DNA from: Clytia hemisphaerica
Taxonomy: Eukaryota > Cnidaria > Hydrozoa > Leptothecata > Clytiidae
NCBI GenBank assembly: GCA_902728285.1
Contig: CACVBU010001154.1
Coordinates: forward strand, 2,092,604 to 2,156,603
Length of the DNA stretch: 64,000 nt
Reading direction: 5' to 3'
Shown: piece by piece, positions 49,201-61,200 of the stretch
Position numbering within the stretch: the first letter of the stretch is position 1
How the letters are laid out: each line of letters opens with the position of its first letter
Program-made: the position numbers and the translations under genes
Notes under the pieces: model-generated
What the model saw: the letters and a program-made list of their open reading frames with translations, nothing else
The model's database searches: none
Told to the model about the DNA's origin: nothing

Positions 49201-52200
49201 CCGATAGCGCAGTTGGGAGAGCAATCGCCCGGCAAGCGAGAGGTCGTGGGTTCAACCCCCACTCGATTCGTTACCTTTGAGAAAACTGGGAAGTACATTA
49301 GTGCAGGATCCGTTGATTCATTACCCATAAGAAATACGCACTTGATTTCACAATTTATTTTCTATTCTCTAACATCAAACAGTATTTCCTTGCATGTTAG
49401 GAAGAGTATAGTAAAGTGATTTGCTAAGAAGTTATCCGATGGTATAAATCGTTTTTCTTATACTTGACTTTTGAGAATCGGCAATTAATTTTACTCTAAT
49501 CGGCACTTTTCTCTTGTAGTTTTGTATGTAACGTCAGACTTTTGGCCGTAGAAATCTTAACCGGAGCTTTCTTCCTTACCCACTCTCAAATGAGCCAAAA
49601 GACTCTACTCCGGAAATTGTAGTAACAGGGTCTAATGAAAAGCATCCTACAAGATGTGATATGTCTTAGAACTAACCTGCATTCCAATAATTGCATAGAT
49701 GAAAAAGATGAGAAAAATCAGCATCCCAACGTATGGTAATGACTAAAAATAAAGATTAAAATCAAAGTGGATCACTGGTATTATCGCTCCACAGATCTCC
49801 AGAGAGTAAAAAAGGCCTGATCCTTTTGAACTTTGAAACTCCTCTGGAAAGCGGAAAGGAGGAGGCAAATAAGTAGCGATGTCTGTTCAAGAGGACATGT
49901 AGCCTCTTAAGAAAATAGTCCCTTTGAAATTTCATAAAAAATAAAATAGAAATCCTCTTAAAAATCAGACTCGTGTGACCTTGAAGAGTTTGACGCCTTT
50001 GAGTAAATCCCCAGGAAAGTGATGTTTTGTGAGAAAGGGAGGTTGAAAATATTAAATATAAACCGTCGTGGATACATGTCTTGAAATGTTTTTAAACTTA
50101 CTTTAAATGATTGTAAGAATGTCCAAAGCAAGATTCGTATAGTGTAACCTCGCCTTAACAATTTGATCAATCGAGCAGCACGGAATAAACGAAACACACT
50201 TGGATCGAAAGGAATCTTCTGAGTGGTCTAAAATGATCAGGAGATCAAAATACCGTCAGTATACAAAGAATCGTGGAAATGAAAACACAAATCTTCATAT
50301 GCAGCTCTCCAGTAGATTATTTTTGAAAAGCTCTATACAGTTCCTCAGCGATAACTCCAAAGGGTGCGACAAAATTATCAACGTTTGCAATTCAATAGTA
50401 AATGTACTAGTGAATTGTAATTCATTCTGTCAACGTATAAAGGACGCTCTATGTTCGCAGATTTTATTTTTCAACATTCATACAGAATCTTGGATAGCGT
50501 TACTTTTGCTATCTATCGTCAGAGGTCGCATTTCGGCAAGTTAGTCTGAAGGTGTTTCCAAAAGCGATTAGAAAATGCAGGGGAATTTAGAAACTGTGTA
50601 GCGAGTGGTTTCAAAGGTATACAAAACTAACAAATTGATTCTTACGAAAGTTTTTGAAAAGATGAAATCCAATAAACTTCCAAGAACGATGATGAAATCA
50701 AACACATTCCAACCATCACGGAAATAGTTCTAAGAAAAATGAGAAGAAGACTTTAAAACAATATGTTCAATAAATTGACTGGCTAGTATCACTATTTTCT
50801 CAATTTCCTTAACTCTTAAACTTAAAGTTATTTAGACTCTTTACAAATACGAAGAATACCAAACAACTGGACTTATTTTGTAGAGAGAAAGGAAGCCTGG
50901 CTAACATAATGCGTATTGTATCAAACTCTACTACATTATTTCACGAATATACCGTCCAAATGTATTAAACATTCAGTGAACTATCTCTAATTCGATCTTT
51001 GAGAAGAAAATAAGTTCTTCGAACTAGAGAAGGAGTTGTATTGGATAGGGCGTATTTTCTGAAGCTTTCTAAACTAATAATGTAATATAATACGCAGGGC
51101 CCACGCCATGAAATTGAAAGTTGGTGGGGGGGGCAATGAATATAAAGTCTAAGGAGGCGCAACCAAAAATCTTTACTTTGCAAAAAGAGTGGGGGGGGGC
51201 ATCCCGCTGCACCCCCACCCCGATGGTGTGGGCCCTAATGCGTCTACAATTTTAACTTTAAATCAAAGAGAAACTGGAACCAATTAAAGAGTTTTTCTAG
51301 TGTGTACCTGTCGCAGTGCAAAAACTTTGAGCATAAATTCACCAGTGAACAAGAAGGTGAAGATGACGTTGACAACATCCAAATACTTTCCATATGCTTC
51401 TGGTTGCGAATCATACTATAAGAAAAGCAACGTGTTTCCGCTAAATAGAGGATTGGAAGGAAACATATTACATCTCTTATGATTGAAATTTCACCAATTT
51501 TCCCGGCCATTTATTCTTTTAGTTTTGTGATATAAAATAAAATGAAATATAAGTCAAATCTGTTATAAGATTAAAACTAAAAGTCCAATCTAATCTGAAC
51601 CTAAAACACTCAGATTACATTCCTTTTTTTAAAAAGAGAACACGTACCTTTAACATCAGAATCAGAGTGTTTCCACCGATTAATAACATGATGAAATATT
51701 CGAATGGTACTGAATCGACGAATTGCCACACTTTGTATTGAAAACTGTTCGGGTTTTCGGGCATAAAACGTTCAGCAGGCTTTTTCTCCATCGCATCTCT
51801 CAAGCAACCACGCTGAAATAATGATTTTTAAGGTAAAATAACCTCAACGACATTGTACCGTACGTGTACTTAAGCCTTTAAATTACTGATGAACGCAAGA
51901 GATACTACCCTGAGAGCGAAGCTTAGGTAAACTGAAATTTTAGGACTTCGGTACAATACCAGGCTTCTCCTCTAGAAATCAAAGCAAAATTCGAATTTGA
52001 AATTTGTGCAAATTTAACTATGAAAAACTTCGTACCATCTCAGTCCTTATTTTAGAGTTTGACAGTATATACCCAACTATGGGACCTTTTTCTACCATCT
52101 ATAATTAGCATTAACAATGTTCCTTTGACAAAACCGAATGGCTGTACTTAAGAAGTTATTTAAAAAATGATTTACTTGATTACGATCTAGTTCACAGTCT

Positions 52201-55200
52201 CCTTCTTCTGCTTCGCCTTGCTCTTGGAAAGTCAAGATGATCAACGCCACGAAAATGTTGATGAAAAAGAAAGAAAACACAACTACGAAGAGAGCAAAGA
52301 AGAATGCCACCTCGATCTGATTGTTCAAAATGGGTCCTTTGTTTATATCTGTACTGTCGATGGCGTTGAACATCACACTGAAATGAGAAACAGAATCAAT
52401 TGGGTGAAGGACGGTAAGGGGTCTGAGTTCGAACCCCACTTCTGTCATGTCTTGTTCAGGGTTCCAGATACAGTTATTCAGCTGGCCGTGGATTCGATGA
52501 AAAACGAAGGATTAACAAGTCGTGGACGCTAGTATTTTCACGAAACTTAAAAAAAAAACTCAAAAGTTAGTCAAAGGTGAGCTTTTGTATTGAAGAATAA
52601 AACTGCCCTCCGCAGTTAACAAGGGTAAGTCTGTTAATAAAATGAGCGAGATTATGCATGAAGCTGCTTTGCGAGAAATTGTCGAAACTCAAGGTTAAAG
52701 ATTCCGATTAGAGACCAAGAAAGTTTTTAAGGTCGTGGGGATGTGATTTAAATCGATTAGGTCGTCTAATCAAATCTCGCGTCGTAATTTGATACATCAG
52801 CGACAGAAAAGCATTATCTTACTTTGGCCATCCTTCACCAGTCGAGGAAGTGAAGAGGGTAACCAATGCATTTTTCACATTATCAAAATTGAAGACTTGA
52901 TTCTTCCATTCTCGTGGTTCTTGCTGTAAAATAAAAACGATACCGTAATTTCTCTAATTTAATACGTCCTCTAATTAATGCGAGGAAATTATTTTCGTCA
53001 TTTTGAACTAATTTAAATCCGCTAATTATTAGTGCGAGCACCCATTTACCTACTTTTGATTTTCCTCTAATTTAATACGGTAAAGTTCAAATTTTCCTCT
53101 AATTATAGTACGAACTGATTTTTTCAGGATTAGTTTTGTTCTTTCAAATTTTTCAAATTTTCAAAAATATTATTTACAATTCAAAAGGGTCGTCATCGTC
53201 ATCGTCTTTTTCAGTGGCATCGTCCTCTAAATCTAAGATAGTTTTAGCATTACCCATGCATTGTTCGTAGAATTCTCCACTTCTCACTTTGCTTGGATCA
53301 GTTGTTGTGATGCCACATACTTCAAATGATCTGGCTACCATCTCTTTGTCGTTTGACAGAACTTTGTGTGCTTTCTCAAAAACCCAGTCTACAATATCTT
53401 GTTTGCTTGGTGGTGGAAAGCTTGAAGTCGGGTTTTGATGAGGGTTCAGGCATTTTCTCGATGACTTTAGATACGTGTTCAACCCAACATTTTTCGCAAA
53501 ATGGCTTTGAAAGGTTTGTTGATGCACACATCCATTGGCTGGCATTTCGATGTGCATCCTGCTGGTATCATTAGAGCATCGCATTTATTTTCAACCAACT
53601 TACTCTGGATATCATCCGTTTTGTGTGCTGCAAATGCGTCGTACGTTAACAGCGAATTTTCGAACCCGATATCCTTGGAGACCTTCTTGATGTATTCTAA
53701 CCAGATATCATCAAGCCATACTTTCATGAGATGCTCGTCCATCCAAGCCTTTTCTTGGCATTTTACCACAAATCCTTCCGGTATTCGCAGTTTCTCAATG
53801 GTTCTTTCGGTTTTGCCTTTGAAGATTACCATTGGAGGCAGCATGGTTCCGTCTGCAGCAGCTGACAGAACTACGGTGACATGCTTTTTCTCACCACCTG
53901 ATGTTCTCACCACACATTCTTTGGTACCGGTTTTNNNNNNNNNNNNNNNNNNNNNNNNNNNNNNNNNNNNNNNNNNNNNNNNNNNNNNNNNNNNNNNNNN
54001 NNNNNNNNNNNNNNNNNNNNNNNNNNNNNNNNNNNNNNNNNNNNNNNNNNNNNNNNNNNNNNNNNNNNNNNNNNNNNNNNNNNNNNNNNNNNNNNNNNNN
54101 NNNNNNNNNNNNNNTGAAGGAGTATAAAACTTACACTGATGAGAAAGACAGACTTCTGATCTATGAAATAAATGAAGAAGAACAATACGTTTTTAAGAGC
54201 TCGACCAACAAAATAGAAGTAGCAAATGAAATGACAAAAGATGGTGACATGCTAGAAGATGAGTACTGTTTCTTTGTTGGCAAAGAAAAACGAACCAAAA
54301 ACTTGACCACCCTTACGGCAAGCACGTACCATCCACTCTTACAAAGACAACTACCATTTGCAACAATGGGAGTCTGCTAAATCACGCGCCTCATGCCCCT
54401 CGCGCGCCTTCCTTTTTCACGCGCCTATGTTTTCACGCGCCTTTATTTTTTCACGTGCCCTTAAAATTTTCACGCACCTTTATTTTTTTCACGCGCCTAT
54501 ATTTTTCACTTAAAATTGAGTTATATGGCAAATAGCAGCCGGCACAGATTATCTCCTTAATTTGATATAGGACTTAGTTTTAAAACACATACATATTTAT
54601 AAATTGTTCTATCAAATATAACATTAATAAAAAAGTCGTTCTCGGGAAAAGCCTCGGGAAAACGAAAAAAATTCTCATTAATAAACAAACAAAATACTGT
54701 TCTCATTTACTCCCCAAAACTAGGGGTATATAAGCATTTCTACCCCACGAAATCGGTGTCTTATATTTTGTCCTTTCATTTTGAGCTACGAAATTTTCTG
54801 CTGGCTGCACGAGAATGTCCTTTGGACGATCTCTGCTGTTAGCACGGGCACGGATTTCGTGGGGTAGAAATGCTTATATACCCCTAGTTTTGGGAGTAAA
54901 TGAGAAGAGAATTTTATATTTGTTTATTAAAGAGAATTTGTCGTTTTCCGAGGATTTCCCGAGAACGACTTTGTTATTAATGTTATATTGATAGAACCAT
55001 TTATAAACATGTATGTAAGTCATGTATGTCATGTATCAAATTAAGGAGAAAATCTGTGCCAGCTGCTATTTGCAATATATAACTCAATTTTAAGGCGCGT
55101 GAAAAATATGGGCTCGTGAAAATTTAAGGGCACGAGAAAAAGGAAGGCGCTTGAGGAGCGTGGGCACTAAGGCGCGTGGGCGCGTTCAAAATATAGGGCG

Positions 55201-58200
55201 CGTGAGGTGCGTGAGGCGCGTGATTTAGCAGACTCTACGGAGCTCCTACATGAGAAAGAATCACATGGCCGACCGAACAAAACCTACATTGACCAACCTA
55301 GGCATAGTGCAGAAGAACTTAAGAAGAACTTATAAAAACCATTGAAAATCGGGAATAGTTGGAAAGCTCGAGGTTATGAGTTAAGTGTAGACGGCATTCT
55401 GTTTCGATGCGTAACTTGAAAAAATCATCATAGACGTCGAGCAAGCATCGAGTTTAGGAGTTGGAGAGGAATCTTTAATCTTTTTTAAGCAAGAAAAAGT
55501 GAAGCCGTTTTTGGATTGAGCCTAGAGTTTTCTTTGTTTTTTTAGAGGCACATGTTTCGGAACCTGGAGATTTTTCAATCCAGCGTTTGTATAAAACCTC
55601 GCGGGTCATGCGTTTTGGATGGGAAACAAGCCAAAACTCAATGAATGCTTTAAACTCAACGAGTGCAAGCTATTTTGATATGGTTTAGTATCTAATGAAG
55701 AGAAATTTACTTCATCATAAAAACCATGTAAAATATAAGATATTCAGTCAGAATAAAAAAATTCTTTATTATTTAATGCTCTTTCAGATGTGAAATGAGG
55801 ATAGATTGTACTTACTTTAAGTTTTTTAGTTTTATTGATAGCTTTGAATGGCCGCAAGACACGCAACACTCGCAACACTTTCACAACCTGTTGTGAACTA
55901 CTGCTCGACTTGCTGCTCCTGTAAAATTGGAAAGTCAAGAAGGGATTAGGCTAGTCCAATCTTAGAACCTGTCTTTTCAAACATCGGGAGTTGCTAAATG
56001 TACCCGGTATGAAAAATTTGAAGTAAATTATATTTAAACAGTCCTCATTTTACTGCTTTACAACTAACGAATGGGGTTATAACTCGAAATTGAGCTTTTA
56101 AAAATACTTGCTTTTTATAAGAATAGAGTTTAAAAATATTAAGGTAAAAATTACCTTATATAAATATTAATAAACTATATCTTTTTGAGAGTATCAGAAG
56201 AAGATTGATTTTGAAAAAGTACAACACTTACGATAGTACCATAGAAGCGATGGCGCAACAAACAACTAGTGCATCTGTACAATTCCAAACATCACGAAAA
56301 TATGATCCTTTGTGTAATATCACACCAGAATCTACCACCTGAAAGAAAATACACAAATTTCTCAAAAATTATTTTGTTTTTCAAGCATAACGTTTTTTGA
56401 AATCATTGATCATGACAATAGGCCAGAAATTAAAGCCCAATCACGCCATCATGCAAGCATCTGGGCCTCTTTAATCAGCGAAATAGCAGACAAGAGGCTC
56501 AATTTAATCGTAGATTTCTAAAAAAGTGGTTCAGCAACCTGACTATCAATATATAAAAGATCTAACGATCTGCTAATCTATTTTTCCCATACGTCTTTGA
56601 CTTACAAATTTTTCGAAGAGGAAAAAATATCAGCAAGTAAAAAATACCTTTAATATAACTTCTAGTGCAAAGATGGATGTGAACACGTAATCAAATTTCC
56701 ATAGAACCTAAAAAGTTATAGAAAATATTCAGTGGTGCTGAAATTGTTCACAAAGATTGCTGAAATGCTGAAATATTAACTACCTTATTACATGATTATA
56801 AGTATGGAAGTAATTAACGGCCTTGAAATTAACACGCAAAAAACTAACACGGACTTTGCTTTTTTTAATCAAGGGTTTTTTTTTAATTTCGTGGTAACAA
56901 AATGACTAGTAATATTCGTGTAATAAGGTAACCATCATATAACAGCAGGCCACAAGTATTTTCATATGCAGGATTCTCAGTCCGTGGGAGAATTTTTTTC
57001 GATCTAAGGTCTTAAGGTTGCTGTAGATGCTCCATAACTTAAGTCAGTAATAGAAGGTTTTTTAAACCTACCAAATTTGGTAGACTTATTGCAGGGAGAA
57101 ATGACGCTGGGGGCTTCGGGCCTATGATACGAAGCATGCAAATGCGATCGCAAAATTTACTTACAGTTAAAGGTTTTGATTTTAAATAAGAGTGATATCT
57201 TTTGCCTACTCATCAATTTTAATTCACAAGCTTTTTTACAATTGATTGACACGGATGTGGAGCAAGATTGGTCAAAAAGAGGAAAAGAAAAGCAATTTTT
57301 TGCTTATATCAACATAATATAACAATAAGCAGACACTGTCCTGATATGAAATATGTGTCTGATATGAAACGGGAACACTTATGTAAAAATAAAACCTTCG
57401 ACACTCTAATTCGATTAATTCGAATCTTTCTGTAACTCGAACTAAAATATTCATCCCTTTTGACTAGCAAGTCGATTCAAATATTCCTTTATTCGAACAA
57501 AACTCTTGTCTCTATGAAGATCAAATGAACATCGAATCAGGGAAATACAACTGTACATGCGAGAACCTTATTAAAAATGAAAAAATGGATGAATTACTTT
57601 GTTGATAGTTGCATCTTTATCGATAGTGTTTTCCAAAGCAAGAAATCCACTACTGATCAGAATTAGTATCAATATAGTGTTGTCAAAGTACTTTGATGCC
57701 ACAAAGTTGTGTATGCGTTGACGTATACTGAATGGAAAAAAAGTAATGAATCAATATATCGAATTTCTGCCAAGCTAGAATAGAGCGCCAAAAACGTCCA
57801 TCTTATGTTCATAACACCCCAAAAACGATCCAACCACGGTGTGCGCTAACGGGGAGGGGGGGGGGGTAGAAGTTAACTTCGTTGTAAACTGAAGAAGGCT
57901 AGAAAACTCAATGCTTACGATGCTTGAAAGAAGGTATCGTGTTTCATTGGGATGGGTGTACAACTTTGCCACAAAACTGAAGAGTCAAGTAAACAGTTCC
58001 ACTTCGTGTTATGAGCCACGTTAGGAATATACAAAGTTACGATATTTGAAATAAAGATAAGTTTCTTATTTTAATTGTAAAAAATATAAATTATTACGGG
58101 TTTTGCGGGGAGAAAATGAAAAGTGTGTTAGTTTGTATCATTTCAGTGCCTTCACCACCTCTAATGTTGCCCGTCATACGTCCAGGTTGTTTTAGGTTCT

Positions 58201-61200
58201 TCACCCAATCATGACCTGGCTGCGCACGACCACCTACAAAATAAGAGGGGTAAGGTAATCTTTCATATTATCTGAATGGTTATGATTAAATATAAGCTCA
58301 AGTCCTTTCTTGTAAAATCTTAAACTTAAAACCTTAAACTTGAAAACCATTAAACTTTTCTAAAAATAGGAGTGATTTCGGGGTACGACCTTTCTAACGA
58401 AAGTAAAAACAGTGTACAAATGTGCAATCTACAAATGCTATACCTTGATCCAAAGTCTATGGTATAGAATAAAAATTGGTTTAAAGGGTATGAGAAAAAT
58501 ATGAATTTCCTACCATCATTGGGTATGCGGTCAAATTCACTGATGGTACTTCCATTCATCCCGCTGTCCTAATGTTCGTCAAAAGAATGAAAAAAAATTG
58601 GTTAAATATTAAAGAAATCAGCAGCCGTAATATGAAGGTAGAGTATACAGCTACGGTGCTCAAGGTTGTGGGGTCGATCCTTAGCCGGGTGGACTCCCAT
58701 AAACGGTACTTGACGGTACTTGGTGTTTAGCAAATTAAGAGACGGATCAAGGGTAATTGGAGAAGCTAAGGGACAGGAGTGGCGCGCCCTACCCTACCTC
58801 CGAGTAGAGAACTAGTGATAAGGGAGCTTCGTACCCCCCTCTACTAGCCTATCCATCTATCTTCAAATAAATGAAAAAAATAAACGATAAACTTTACCTT
58901 ATAATAAACATCTAGATTTCGCCCAGCCCTGAAAAACCAAGCCGTGAAAATATTAGCACAGTTGTAAAATAAGGTTATTAGTAGGTTGCTGATGATTAGG
59001 TCCGTAAAACCTTTTTGTGGAACGTAACCGCATTTGTAGCCACATAGCTCTTTATAGAGAATCTGTAGGGTTTAACGGAGCCTACTACACCAGTTAGCGA
59101 GGCAACATTGGATTATATTTGATTTGTTGAATGATTAAAGTCTACAAAATTCCAAAGAAAGATGTATTCTTTTTAAATCAGAGGTTTTCTATCAATGTGT
59201 CAAATAAGCGGACTGCCAAATTTTTTTGGGACAGACTTGATTTTCATACCCTGCTTTTGGCGCATATTTTTCTTTAATTTCTTGTTTATGTTTTTCGCGT
59301 TCTCTTTCTTCTGCTTTTTCGTCGTCTCCAATTTCTTGTGCGTTTGTTAAATTGTCCACGGCAATGGCAAGAAAGACGTTTAATAGTGTATCTGTATTTT
59401 TGAGTTTGGCTTGTTAAGGCTAATACAACAGAATTCGGGCCGAATATCTTTCAGTAATCAATAACCAGACCTATAATTTGTCGCCCATATTATGGATAGT
59501 AAAGATGGAATATAAGGCTTAGTCTTAAAAAAACCCTAAGAACATCAGGAAAAAGATACAGTTTCCCAAGATAACAAGTGTAACGAAATAAATGAATGCG
59601 ATTGCCAATCCTTTGGGTGTTTTGGGGCCATGGTAAGCAGTCACTCCTTCGTACATCACCATGTTCCAGTCTTCACCAGTCAAAATCTACGGCAAAAAAC
59701 AATTGAAAATCTGTTCCATATTAAATGCTTACAAACCTCTTAGAAAGAAAGGCGCACCATAGAAAGAACTTATCAAGGGAGGGAGTACTAACTTTCAACT
59801 AAGCGACTAAAAGTATTTTCTCTCTCTCTAATTTGATCTTCAAGGGACCAAGAGTTTTCTTCGAATTAGAGAAAGATTACAGAAAGCATTTTATGCTAAT
59901 TTCTAGCTGAGAGCACCAATATTTTAGTTCGAATTATAGAAAAATTCGAATAGTGGAGGTTCGAATTAGAGAGAGTCGACTTTATTTTCAATGTGTATAC
60001 ATTTGAGAATATAACATCTTTACATACATTCATATCTTACAAGACAAGAGGACATTTAGACAGCCGTTTTCAACCACGAATTTCGTTATATGTAATGTAT
60101 ATATAATATAAGGGTTGGGTCAAAGAGAATTACTTCAAAGAGGGTTACTTTCTTAATTAACAGGTTTGAGTTTCAACTTACTTGAAAGACAGCTAACATG
60201 GCGTTCCCAAAGTCATCAAAATTCGTTCTGGGTTGAGGTATCGTTTTTGCAAAGCTGTATAAAAGATGATAGATATTCATGAATGAATCAAACCAAATAG
60301 AAATCCTCTAATTATAGAAGGAATGTGGACGTTGCGCTTGTTTTTGGCTGCGCTTAGCTGGATGAATTCTTGAAAATCAGCCGAAAATTTGGATCGCGTA
60401 AACTTGGCTCACAGCGAAACTGCAGCCGTGAAGATAGGAATTTGGGAAATCCGGTATGGCTTTTGTTAAATTTAGCAAACTATTGCACCAACCGTTCATT
60501 AATTTTAGCAGAATTTAAAAGAGGGTCCAACACAGGGTTATTTTTTTTACTCCGTTGGCAAACTCCGTCAGTCTGCAAGTATCCTCGGGACCACATAAAA
60601 GGTCCAAAAACTATATTCTTTATCATAAACATCGACCGTAGACCTCTCTGCTCAATCTTCAGTTCGAGTAATCCAGGGAGAAAGAGTGCTTTCCTCCCCC
60701 GTTGGGTAGACAGCTATCGAAAGAAGAGCCATCGGATCGCTTTCGGCTGCTGTTATAGACTGTCTCAAAATAATTTGCAGCTGAGACAAAAACGGGTGTA
60801 ACTTTTGATAGACTATATCAAGTTGCGATTTTGTGCTCGTTGGAAAGATATTTGTGAGTGAAATATTATCAAGCAAAAAAAAATTGCAAAAAAATAAAAT
60901 AAAAATGAAAAATGAAGAAGAAAAAAATCAACTTCTTGTAGAAATGTGGTATAATTACCATTTTCACAGAAGTGATCTATCTTAGATCATCATCACTGAA
61001 AAAATATTCATTCAATCAAAAGATATCAAGCAAAGTTTGTTTTTTTTGTTGTTTTTTACTAAATTATAGAGTCAACCAACAGTACCAGACTTTACTATTA
61101 CATAAACAATGATACTTACGATCCACCGAAAAGTTGCATACCAAGCAACGCGTAGATGAGAATGAACAAGAAGAGGAGAAACAGCAAACTGATGATCGAT

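Larger units (their letters stand above)
48061..49351 (-). mobile_element. Array of a 386-bp tRNA-headed SINE: two tandem units, one partial, one inverted
   Basis: Units start at 48061, 48447 and 48833, a period of exactly 386 bases with very few differences. The third is cut at 48941 inside the tRNA-like part. An inverted copy then runs 48942-49325, followed by the start of another inverted unit to 49351. The junction contains TGCGTATTACGCA, itself palindromic. The array lies in the Cav2 intron between exons 49742-49677 and 48029-47926. Confidence 0.85.

Noticed and set aside
48113..49273. Cluster of functional tRNA-Ala genes
   Set aside because: Stem mismatches and the wrong base before the anticodon, plus a long constant body after the tRNA-like part, favour a SINE.
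50200..50544. 114-codon plus-strand frame
   Set aside because: It overlaps the Cav2 domain IV S4 exon on the other strand at its start and shows no domain.
53501..54127. Plus-strand frame of about 208 codons
   Set aside because: It is the antisense of the transposase relic and runs through the N gap.
60370..60801. 143-codon plus-strand frame
   Set aside because: It lies in a Cav2 intron with no domain, no splice support and low-information composition.
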